This document shows positions 54,731-64,000 of a DNA stretch of 64,000 nucleotides, piece after piece (the stretch's first letter is position 1; the number at the start of each line of letters is the position of its first letter). Origin of the DNA: Jaltomata sinuosa (taxonomy: Eukaryota > Streptophyta > Magnoliopsida > Solanales > Solanaceae); contig QJPP01000030.1 in NCBI GenBank assembly GCA_003996215.1, positions 496,001 through 560,000 of the forward strand. The letters run 5' to 3'. The notes below the pieces were generated by a model. It saw only the letters and a list, made by a program, of their open reading frames with translations, was not told the DNA's origin and did no database searches. The translations under genes were made by a program, and so were the position numbers.

Positions 54731-54935
54731 GTTTGGAAGAAGTGCACTTAATGAGGAAGGATATACGGCGTGGCGAAAATTTTGGGAACCATAGCAAGTG
54801 TTGGAGGTGCCACAATAATCAGACTATACAAAGGCCTTTCCCCTGCTAAGAGGAAGCGACTTTTTGGTTCTATCGAACATACATGGAATTGGAGGTAGCA
54901 TTCTACCGATGTCAAGTCATGCTTTTTGATAATCA
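54731..54935 (+). pseudogene. WAT1/nodulin MtN21-like transporter exon fragment, broken
   Basis: After an AG (54731) the + strand reads LEEVHLMRKDIRR, then, one base out of frame, VAKILGTIASVGGATIIRLYKG, and then in the third frame GIGGSILPMSSHAF before a stop. The AKxxGTxxxVGGAxxxxLYKG motif is the signature of the EamA/MtN21 (UMAMIT, WAT1-related) plant membrane transporters. At least two frameshifts and stops make it a pseudogene. No other exons were found nearby. Confidence 0.6.
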
Positions 54936-55313
54936 ATAAGTAGCGTAGGCTTCGATAGACTTGCAATAGCGATTGTATATGCATAACCACTTCTCCAGGG
55001 AAAATGCTGAATAGGACATGGGGTTGTGTTTACTTTATTGGCCAGTGCTTATCAAATACAGAGGAGAATGCCCTGCTTACACTTCACATCTGGTAACAAT
55101 GCATCTCCATCTGTATTAGTCCTTGTTTTCTTCAATTCGAAGGAAACGAGTTCCTTGTGATATGTTGAATCTTCAATGAACGTCCATCAACACTTCATAT
55201 TGATTTTGAGGAAGAACGTCTCCTGGATTTCTCCTTGCTTGTTAGAGAACTTGGAGAAGACTATGTAGTTAATCCCTTCTTGTGATCGATTTAACACTAG
55301 TATGATTATCGCA
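54936..55313. other. Intergenic DNA, possibly more of the broken MtN21-like gene
   Basis: A + strand segment around 54990-55090 might continue the pseudogene, but I could not match it to family motifs. Confidence 0.3.
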
Positions 55314-55475
55314 CCTAAGGGTGTGACCTAGTGATCAATGAAGTGGGTTGAGAACTATGAGGTCTCAGGTTCAAATCCCAGAAAAGATAAACAATAGATA
55401 ATTTCTTCTCATCTGTATTAACCTTGGTGGACTATGATACATAGTTCATGTTGCTCGGACACACATGTACTAACA
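55314..55475 (+). mobile_element. TS-like SINE with intact tRNA-like head and truncated tail
   Basis: GTGTGACCTAGTGATCAATG (A box region) and CTCAGGTTCAAATCCCAG (B box), then TTTCTTCTCATCTGTATTAA CCTTGGTGGAC, then the family similarity is lost after CATAGTTCATG. It is the same family as the copies at 40789-41000 and 51737-51862. Confidence 0.78.
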
Positions 55476-56040
55476 TAGTTCATGTACGCATTCATACCTC
55501 TACCTCATAGAGGTGAATTACACTCAGCACTGTCATACACGAGGAGGACATATCAGAAACCTAAAATAATCTAATAAAAGTGTGCATACTCTTTTATTAT
55601 TTAAGTTTCTATATAAGAAAAAAATGATGATAGAATTCAAACCTTTTTTTTTTAAGGAATGCACGAACATGTACAACATTATATTGTCCCACCTTGGATG
55701 TTTCTCTGTGGTTAGCTGTCCACTTGATAATCACAGTAGAGAAAGTCGAAATTTATGCCCCACTTGCTTTTGACTACTGTTATGTTGGTCACCCCACCCC
55801 CAGTCTGACAAATATATACATAGAGAGACTATAGAGAGAGTGTTTGTAAAATACGTAGGCTTTTTAGGACCACCTCCGTATATCTTGTATTTTTCGTATT
55901 AAGTAACAACTAAGATTCATTCAACAGAAAAAAGCTTGCCCTCATTGGGTATTGTTTGCTAAAAAAAGCTGCTACTCCAATAATGTAATATATCTAACAG
56001 TAATGTTTATTCTGAATAAAATAGTGAAAACACTTATTTG
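55476..56040. other. Intergenic DNA
   Basis: No gene, RNA or repeat border recognised. Confidence 0.4.
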
Positions 56041-56400
56041 GCCTGCCCGAGATTCGAATCAGACTCGACACACAAACTGATCCTGACTCGAGACTCGAAA
56101 ATTTGATAATCGAGCCCGACCTAAGACTTGAGTTTCGACTTGACCTTGATCGTGACTCGGGACCTAAAATTTGAGACTCGAGACCTGATCCCTGACCCTA
56201 ATTCGAAACTCGAGTTCTGAATTTGATCCGAAATTCTAAACTCAAGACCCAATCCCCGACTCTTATCTGATGACCCGAGACCCGGGAACTGATCCTGACC
56301 TTGACTTGAAACTCGAGACCGAGACCCAACCCTAATTCGGGACCTGACCTTGACCCGAGATTCAAGATTTGAGACCCGAGTTTCGAGGCCCGACCCATAA
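56041..56400. repeat. Degenerate GACTCGAGACC-type short tandem repeat, about 360 bp
   Basis: GACTCGAGA, GACCCGAGA, GACTTGAGT and GACCTGATCC variants recur every 9 to 20 bases. The minus strand stays open for 104 codons with Arg-Val-Ser and Arg-Ser-Arg runs because of the repeat, not because of a gene. The segment is markedly richer in GC than its flanks. Confidence 0.75.
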
Positions 56401-57694
56401 AAAAAATCAAAGTAAATCTCAAGTAATAAATTCAAATTAAAGCAAATCTTAAATATGTACTAGTATTGGACTAAATTGAAGATCACCTTAAAATGAGTTA
56501 TGTTGGGTTGGGCTAAAATCAACCCAATTCCCTAAGTATCATATTAGTTGTTCAATTTTTTTTTACACGCCTCTTAAGAAATCATAAATAAAAATGATAC
56601 TTTTACTAATTTATCGTTTAACTCATTTTAATATACTCTATTTATATGTTTTATTTATTAATAGTATCAAGATTAACAACGAAAGAACTTTTTTTTAAAC
56701 TCGTACAATATTTATACTTTCAAAAAGAATTAATTAAAAAATGGGAGAAATTTATTAATACCATCTTTAATTTTGTTAATTGATAAATAATTTGGGACAA
56801 ATATTTTTAGTAATGTGAACAAATAATATGAAACGTAGAGACTATAATACGTAGCTTGCCCTCTTGTGCTCGTTGGTTTGACCGATAGGATTTCTTATCT
56901 TGAACGTCTCATCCATTTGATTTGAATGGTTTTACTAGCTAAATTTTGGGTTAGCTACTAGCTTTTTTCTTTTCTTTAGTCCGTCTCCGTTTCAATTTAC
57001 GTGATACTCTTAATCTTTTTTCAAGTCATCCCAGAATAAAAAAACACACTAACATTTCTATGTTTAATAACATTAAACTTATGGTTTAGGTTTAACCACA
57101 TAATTTTTTAATAATCAGTTTAAAACCATAAATCTTTTGAGTTTTGTAAGGTTTAAATAAGCGTCTGTAAACGCAAAGTAGTGTGTTTCTTCGTTTTCTT
57201 TGTTTGGTGGAGATCTACTCTTTTGCTAAGTGTCTTTGTTGTGTTTGCATGTATCACTAGTAGAAAAATTGATGTTGCATTATTAAATTTGGGATATCAA
57301 ACACGATCACATAAACCGAGAGAAAAGGGGAGAAGGGTTATAGATGAAGCCTTACATATCTAGTTATTAGGTAGACTAGGGGAATAGCAGAATTTTCAAC
57401 TGACGTTTTGGATAAGCTAGCTAGTTGTGTTGACTCGAAGCAGTAAGCTCCTTTTCCATTTTTGCTTTGTCACAAATCCCCATAAATATGTCTCTTTTAA
57501 CATGCCTAGCTGCTGGCAATTGTAGTAGTAATTCCTGTCCACACAAATTGAGCAACTAACATTCCACATTTCAACTCATATGAGTGTTTCACTTCCCTTT
57601 TGCTTATAATTCCGTTTTCACACTCATCTTCTAACCTGAAATATCATCAAGAATGTTGTTCTTACATATAGATAAAAAAGAATCAGACTGTACA
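56401..57694. other. AT-rich intergenic DNA with decayed MITEs
   Basis: 56530-56840 (ATCATATTAGTTGTTCAATT to GTGAACAAATAATATGAAAC) is an old Stowaway-like element with decayed ends. 56980-57140 starts like another (CGTCTCCGTTTCAATTTACG). No gene is present. Confidence 0.5.
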
Positions 57695-57885
57695 ATGCAC
57701 TAAAACTCTTGTTATGTGTGGGGTTCGAGAAAAAAAAATTGAACTACAAGAGTTTATTGTACAAAATTGTAGCCTACGTACATTTCTGCAAAAAGTTATT
57801 TTCACGATTTGAACCGGTGACATCCGAGTCACATGTCAATAACTTTATCAGTTACTCCAAGACTCTCTTCAGAGATGACAGAGAA
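57695..57885 (-). mobile_element. Au-like SINE, decayed
   Basis: On the minus strand it reads TTGGAGTAACTGATAAAGTT, then GTGACTCGGATGTCACCGGT TCAAATCGTG (B box), then TTTTTGCAGAAATGTACGTA and ACAATAAACTCTTGTAG. The order matches the SINE at 23844-24018, with many substitutions. Confidence 0.68.
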
Positions 57886-58921
57886 CCTTAACAAGAAAAA
57901 TGAAGTTCAATGCTGACTGAATTTCCCTTTCAAAAACGAACTTTTTTATCTTCAATTCTGCTGCAGAATGTTAACTCACCATTCTTCTTCAGGTATATAT
58001 TATATCCCTTTCTTTAAATTAAATGATTACTTATTCTTCCTTAGTGTTTGTGTGTTAGTGATTATCTACAAGTAAATACATTCCCCACCGGTAAATCTTA
58101 TTCTCTCTCTCTCAATTTGGTCTCGAAAAGAAGATTATTTTTCTATAATAAAAAGAATTTAACTTTAAATTTTTTCTTTTATTCTTAATGAAATGATTAA
58201 TAGCTATACAATGTCCAACAATTAATTTAAGCGACAATTTTTTTTAAAAAAATATTGTATCACATCAAATAATATATGTGTTTACAATAAATTTTAAAGT
58301 GATAGAAAAGAAATTACAATCACAAATAAAATATGAAAGAAACGGATTTTTATATGTAAGTTCAATTCTGCTCCTCCCTTGATTCTTCTCTCCTAAATAT
58401 TTTCTATGATTCGAGGGCCGTCAGTAGTGTATTTCTCGAACGTAGGAAGATTTGGATATGATCCCCATGAAAAGAGAATTTTGTGGATCTCTTTATGGAT
58501 ATTCAGGATTTTGTGAGATATTCGAGATACCTTTTCAAAAAAATATATTACCATTTATATAGACGTGAGCTAAATTAAGATAGAGTAGCTTCCAAGCTAG
58601 GTTTTAGAATATAGTAGCCTCCAAAAAATACTGACAAAAATTAGACTCATCTTGTAGAGTACCATAAAATTTCGATGTCTACGATATGATTTCCGTCCAC
58701 AAAATAGTTAGAAGGTCATTCATCTAAACAAAGATCCAGGATGTACATTAGTAATTAATGTTTTGGTTAGTGATATGATGAGAGGTCATAATACGAGGTT
58801 ACACCTTTCGATTATTGATTGGCTAATGAACGTGGAATTCTCCACTTGTACTAGTCTGATTTGACATGTGTGGGGGCATGCATATAATTGTTTCTACTCC
58901 ATGTCTTTTTAAATAATAGTA
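57886..58921. other. AT-rich intergenic DNA
   Basis: No gene, RNA or mobile element border recognised. Confidence 0.4.
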
Positions 58922-59319
58922 TTTCCTCCGCCCCATTATATATGAGTTAATTTAATTTGACACGAATTAAGAAAAAAAGAAAGACTTTTAAAATTTATAG
59001 TCTAAAATAAGTTAATAGATATTTGTGTGGCTGTAAATCATTTCATTAAGGATAAAATAGATATTTTAAAATTAAATTATTATTAAATATAGAAATATGT
59101 CATTCTTTTTGGCACTAACTAAAAAGGAAAGTGAGTCATATAAACTGAGACAAATGCAGTATTCAACAAAGTTATAGATGTTTGTGTGAGTATAAATCAT
59201 TTCATTAAGGATAAAATAGATATTTTAAAGTTAAATTGTTACTAAATATAAAAATATATCACTCTTTGAGACTGATTAAAAAAGAAAGTAAGTCACATAA
59301 ACTGATACAAAGAAAATAT
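58922..59319. mobile_element. Stowaway-type MITE with its right part duplicated
   Basis: TA then TTTCCTCCGCCCCATTATAT at the left, and AAACTGAGACAAATGCAG then TA at 59160-59161. The block from about 59005 to 59161 is repeated at about 59162-59318 (period 157), with shared TAAATCATTTCATTAAGGAT and the flank TTCAACAAA after both. Confidence 0.68.
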
Positions 59320-59470
59320 TCAACAAACTTCAAAATTCATAATAATAATCCCAAATCTGTTTATTTTTGTAAAAAAAATATCAATTCTATATTTGTCAAT
59401 TCCTCAATTTTAATATCTTACCTGACATATTTAAGATTGCCACACAAAATTTAAGCATTTTAGTACAGAT

Positions 59471-60333
59471 CAGTGTTTTAAAAGGCGAGGACGTAAAGCG
59501 AGGCATTTTACTTAGCACGGGGCGAGGCGTAAGCCCCGAGGCGTTGGGGCGTAAGCCCCATGGATCTTTAATTTTTAATTTATAATATAGTAAAATACTA
59601 TAATATTCAAAAATTATAAAAAAAGATACATTTACAATTTTCAAAAATTTAGAACATAATTAAAGAAACTCATAGAAAATAGAACTTCTAACGTAGAAAT
59701 AATGCAATGATATAAAAGCTATTATGAGATTCAAATCAACTCTAACATCTCCAAACAATAAAATAATCACAATTTCTTAGAATATATGACTATAATATGC
59801 AATTTAGCTCTCCAAAAAAAAAAACTAATAAATTATTAGTATTATAATTAAAACACCACTCCTTCATGAATAAAAAAGATGCTTTCAAATAACAAAACAA
59901 TAAAATATGATAATTTGGAGACATAGGAACCAAAAACATGAAGACGAATAACAAGTGAAGATGTAAAATTTGATTGTGTTTTAAAAAGAAATGTTAAGTG
60001 ATATTCACCCTCACGACATTTTCAAATAGTAAATAAGCAATTAATTTTCTCAACTTTCTTATTTCTATAGATGAAAAAAGCTACGAAACATCATTCATTT
60101 ATTGAAGATTATGAGGATCAACAATGTTGACTAAGAAATTTGACACATAATTGGGTAGAAATATTAGGCGAGCCCCGAGCATTGGGCGTTAGGCGTGTTT
60201 GAGCGTACGCTCGGGAGCTTAGGGAGTAAGCCTTATAGGACTTAAGTCCCACACGTAAACCCCGAGGCATTTTGCCAGTTCCTCTCCCCAGGGCGAACCC
60301 CCAAACGAGCCTCAAAACTACCTTTTAAAACAC
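59471..60333 (-). mobile_element. Non-autonomous hAT-like element, copy 3 (inverted)
   Basis: CAGTGTTTTAAAAGGCG at the left and TACCTTTTAAAACAC at the right, with GAGGCGTAAGCCCC and GAGCGTACGCTC motifs. It is the inverse orientation of 1186-2034, with more point differences and a shortened right terminus. Flanks TACAGAT and TACACAT may be a decayed target duplication. Small frames inside are not genes. Confidence 0.75.
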
Positions 60334-61001
60334 ACTACACATACACATCTTTAATTTAAAATAAGGCATTGAATCAAATTAAAGCACATAAAATACATAT
60401 AATGAATTGAGAATAAAAATGAAGTTAAAAAGTACTCCCTCCGTCATATTGGAACTTTTTCCTTTTTTATCGTCCCAAAAAAAAATGTCACCTTACTATA
60501 ATAATTAACAAAATATTTTGAATTGTCAGTCATTGTGATTTATAAAACTTTTTATTCAGTTAAATATATAAATTTTGTTTCGAAAAAAATTGAATATTCC
60601 ATTCTCAAATTTATGGTAAAAAATTAACTGTTTCACTCTCCAAATTCAAATTGTGACACATAAATTAAAATTAAAAAAAAGTAAATTTTATGTATATATT
60701 CATGTTGAACAATGTGGACAAAACTGCTCCATAAAAGAAAGAATGAAGAAAAAGAGGATAAAAACATATACCTGGTGGCCCCTTAATGGGGGTCTGAGGG
60801 AGGCAGTTTAGGGCTTAAGGGTATGTATGGAAGCTTTCTCTTTTTTTGGTTTGTTGTTTGTTATCTGTTTGTTTTATTGGAGCTATCGTAAGCTTTGGGA
60901 AATAATCTCATTCGGAATACAACTTCAAATTTAATCCTGAAAAGACCATTTTGTCCAGTTGCAGTCTCAAAAGATTTGACAATATAGCCAGTAAGCTCTT
61001 T
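60334..61001. other. AT-rich intergenic DNA with a MITE left end
   Basis: TA then CTCCCTCCGTCATATTGGAA at 60433-60454 is a clear MITE left end; the right end is not evident (perhaps near 60680). No gene seen. Confidence 0.45.
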
Positions 61002-61214
61002 CTTATATACCATCACACCTCTCTATATATAATAGTTATCCTTTATAACACAATTTTAGTATAACGATCAAATTTTCTTAGAAACCAATTCTTGATACTA
61101 TGTTAATACATGCTGGAATTTTGACTCTCCCTGACCATGTATTCTGTGATGGTATCAGCGAGGTGCAACTTAGTCTTCTAGAACTCTATATAGAGAGGTG
61201 TGATGGTATATAAG
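61002..61214. mobile_element. MITE with a perfect 28-bp terminal inverted repeat
   Basis: Left CTTATATACCATCACACCTC (61002 on, to 61029) and its exact reverse complement at 61187-61214 enclose 157 bases that include AATAGTTATCCTTTATAACA, a motif of Solanaceae MITEs. Intact inverted ends suggest a rather young element. The target duplication is not clear. Confidence 0.72.
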
Positions 61215-61671
61215 TTATTTTTGGATTATAATTCTTGGTTTAATTTATTCTACTTAGGAGATGAGATAAAACAAGATCAAGTTTGATGGAATAACTTTGT
61301 TTACTTGAAAGTACTTTATATACTTTAAACCAAACAACATATAAATTTAATTTCAAATTTAATTCTGAGATATTCTTCTGCTTAAATAATACATATAAGG
61401 CAGGAGTTTGAGTCAAATCCCCCATCCAAAAAATGAATACGCAGCCAATGGTTTGTTTTCTTCTCATTTAGTGCCACATTTTATTTTATTTTTATGATCG
61501 TGGTGTCCTTTCGTGCACCTCGACTAAATTCAGATAACTCTATTCACCAGAATAACCAGAATAGATGGAAAGAATCACATGCTCAATTGGTGTTGAGAGA
61601 CTTGGCTTGACACCCTACCATGTTTATTCATCATACAACAAAGTACGAAGAGGAGAAGGCGACATAGACCT

Positions 61672-62376
61672 TGTTGGTGTAATATACCACAATAATTAAA
61701 TTACAGTTGAAATATAAAATGAACAAAATTGAATAAAAATATATTCATGGCTGAGGCGCGGATATCTCGCTCTCTTTAAGGAGATTCAAGCCCACTGCGA
61801 AATAATCTACACCGATCCAGCAGTATCACTCTTGACTTGTCCCCTCCACGATACAACAACCCAATAATGTTGTGTAACTCAAGCAACTCCGGATTAGTTG
61901 AAGAGTCCAAAGCTCCACCAAAAGAACGTCTTTTTTCAACATATAAAACTCTCTTTTGTATAGTGAATATAGTTGAAGACTTAGAATATTTTCTTTGTCT
62001 TGACTCTCTCTTTCACTACTACACACTATAATACTTTTCCACACTTCTCATATTTCTATCTCTTTTTTCACTATATTTTCTTGTACATAATTGATAATAC
62101 AATGCGAGACATCATTATTTATAGGTGAGGAATTCTTTCTTGTAATGAATAAGAAGAAGGTGGGGTAGTAATGTGTGTGAGTTATGGGAGAATAATATCT
62201 TAAAGGTTACATAGGTTACAAGACATTAAGAAGTAGAATATGGCAATGGTGATTACACAAGTTACATCAAGAAATGATGACCACATCTTTGTCAATTTAT
62301 GCCCACTAACATAAAAAGATAATGCACTTTAATATTATAATTTTAATATTAAAATGCATAAACACCAATATTTTCC
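61672..62376 (-). mobile_element. Probable LTR of a retrotransposon (reverse orientation)
   Basis: The left end TGTTGGTGTAATATACCAC (61672) is, inverted, a typical ...ACACCAACA LTR end. At the right, ACACCAATATTTTCCCTCAT reads on the minus strand as a purine tract GAGGGAAAAT directly followed by ATTGGTGT, like a polypurine tract next to a 3' LTR start. Length would be about 700 bp. Internal sequence to the right could be the element's 3' untranslated end. The second LTR lies outside the window or is lost, so this is inference. Confidence 0.45.
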
Positions 62377-64000
62377 CTCATTTTAATATTAAAACAAGAG
62401 AGTATTTCACAAATTAGTTGAAGGTAGACTATTATGCATAATAAAGGTGTGCTCTACATTGAACCTTCACTTAATAAAACAATAACTTTTATTGCAGAGT
62501 CAGTAGTGGTCTCAGACTTAAACTATGACTGTTTAAGGGAAATAAAGTATTACTGCTTACACACAATAATCAAGGCGTTGACATAAGCTTTTATAGCCAG
62601 CACATTACGGCCTTGTGCTATCCCAATTTTCATAAGTGTTTTTGAGAATAAGCCCAATTCTCATAGGAAGCGGCCTACTTCCACACTTACATAGGTAAAA
62701 TTTGTCAAGGGTGTTCCTGTAATTCTAACACCCACTCATAAAAGATACAAACTTTCATTAATAGTTTTTTAAACTCAACCTTCATAAATCATTACAGGAA
62801 AATGCACTCACACCATAGGAAGGAATAAAATAGTAGTGCACTTCACAACAAGTCATCATATGATTCGTTTTTCCCATAGAACCTGGTTATAGGATCTCTA
62901 GTCCCAGGTTGGGTTTCCTCATATATGACTTAGAAGATTTAGAGCTTCAATCCATCCCCCTCGATGTGTTTTAGATCCTTTTCTTGCTAAGGCCTAAATC
63001 TGCAAGATTATCACAATATTTAACACAATTAATATTATGGTATACCACTAATCAATATGATCTTACAATATTGTGTTTTCTCCTTATGGTCTGAATTTAC
63101 CATTATAATAATGGCTTACACTCACTAATAAATTTTGTTGCTATCACATGACTCAAAAATAGAGAAATTAATTTCTCAAAATAAAGTGATTGATTTATAT
63201 AATAAATCTCTAGACAACTCACTTTTTCTCTAGTTGAAGCTAAAATAATTAGTTCAACTTCCATGATAGAGTCACCATAATAATTTTTTACTTTCAACAA
63301 ATAGCACCAAATTTTTTATATAGCAGGATAAAAAAAAAATATAACAAGCTACAAATTTTTATACCAAGTAAGTATACATGATTTGTTTGTACCTACTAAG
63401 TACTTTTAATGTAGTCAAGTGCAAGTAGTCACATATCTCATATTTTCTTTTATAGGCTAGCAAACTCCTTTTTTTTATTTGTCACGCCACTTTCACATAT
63501 TTAAATCAAAAGAAGTTACAAGGCTCATACAATCAACAAAATTGTATTTCACAATTTTTTCACCATAATGTGACTTGTCAAGAAATATTCATCACATTTT
63601 TTATGATATTTTTTATTTCAAGAATGAAATTTATCTCACTCAAATATTGCATGTCAAAATGGCTACTCAACATGTTTTTATAATTTCTATGACAACACTC
63701 ATGTTAGAGCCAAAAATATATGCAAGTAATAACATGTGAATTATTTCAAGATTAATCTATGCATTTTTAGTATTCTTTTTAGAGCATTCTCAAAGATGCA
63801 AAAATCACATTTTTTCGTGATGAATATTTTTCTCATTTTCATCAACCCCCGCTATTTCAAGAATTTGAATATCATTTTTTCATGAAAAGTAATATCATTT
63901 TATTCATTAAGAATATTAGGTAAAAAGATTTTTACCTTTTTATCCACAACAAATCTTTTTCTCCACAATAAATAGATAAGTTTTTTTACTTTTCCTCCGC
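62377..64000. other. AT-rich sequence, possibly retrotransposon 3' internal region
   Basis: No open frame of note on either strand. If 61672-62376 is a 3' LTR on the minus strand, this would be the region just upstream of it in the element. No reverse transcriptase or integrase motif was seen up to the window end. Confidence 0.35.

Noticed and set aside
56121..56435. 104-codon Arg/Ser frame as a candidate RS-like protein
   Set aside because: Kept open by a degenerate short repeat; no conserved start and irregular unit spacing.

Overview
This is a stretch of plant nuclear genome, very probably from a Solanaceae species (tomato, potato, pepper or tobacco kin). The evidence is AT-rich DNA, spliceosomal genes with GT-AG introns, plant-only protein families, and repeats of types I associate with Solanaceae: TS-like and Au-like SINEs, Stowaway MITEs and a hAT element with ends CAGTGTTTTAAAAGGC. 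The family assignment is inference; no database was searched. Six protein-coding genes could be assembled exon by exon, and every join keeps the reading frame. Splice sites are read by eye without transcript support.

Layout. 1-11,000 is a gene-free repeat block. A 2.6 kb unit is duplicated in tandem (about 310-2919 and 2920-7986). The second unit was later split by a 2.4 kb foldback, Mutator-like element (4886-7319) that carries a 13-unit minisatellite between a T-rich arm and an A-rich arm. 11,330-18,256 (+) is an 11-exon MAP kinase of the TDY class, MPK9-like. 20,673-23,428 (+) is a two-exon secreted, probably GPI-anchored Cys-rich protein (At4g28100-like). 25,506-28,032 (+) is the two-exon WD40 ribosomal scaffold RACK1. 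32,462-46,144 (+) is the 18-exon translation termination GTPase eRF3. 47,696-50,508 (+) is a four-exon protein of unknown function, probably plastid-targeted. 50,946-52,377 (-) is a two-exon tau-class glutathione S-transferase, convergent with the previous gene. 52,400-64,000 has no intact gene: it holds MITEs, SINEs, a broken WAT1/MtN21-like transporter exon, a degenerate GACTCGAGA-type repeat, a third copy of the 0.85 kb hAT element, and a probable LTR near the right end.

How the genes relate. Plant gene neighbourhoods are not operons, so adjacency says little. RACK1 (40S subunit scaffold) and eRF3 (peptide release) both act in translation, and both have upstream motifs common in translation genes: a telo box and TGGGCC for RACK1, and a telo-box-like AAACCCTA plus a TATA box for eRF3. 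The MAP kinase, the cell-surface protein and the GST are signalling, surface and detoxification functions.

I found no operon-like, CRISPR-like or otherwise clearly new system. The most informative items are a dated series of repeat events in the first 8 kb (duplication, then insertion with an empty-site control in the sister copy), a hAT element with a perfect 8-bp target duplication inside an eRF3 intron, and small gene-structure oddities in eRF3 (a 4-nt first coding exon and a NAGNAG acceptor).
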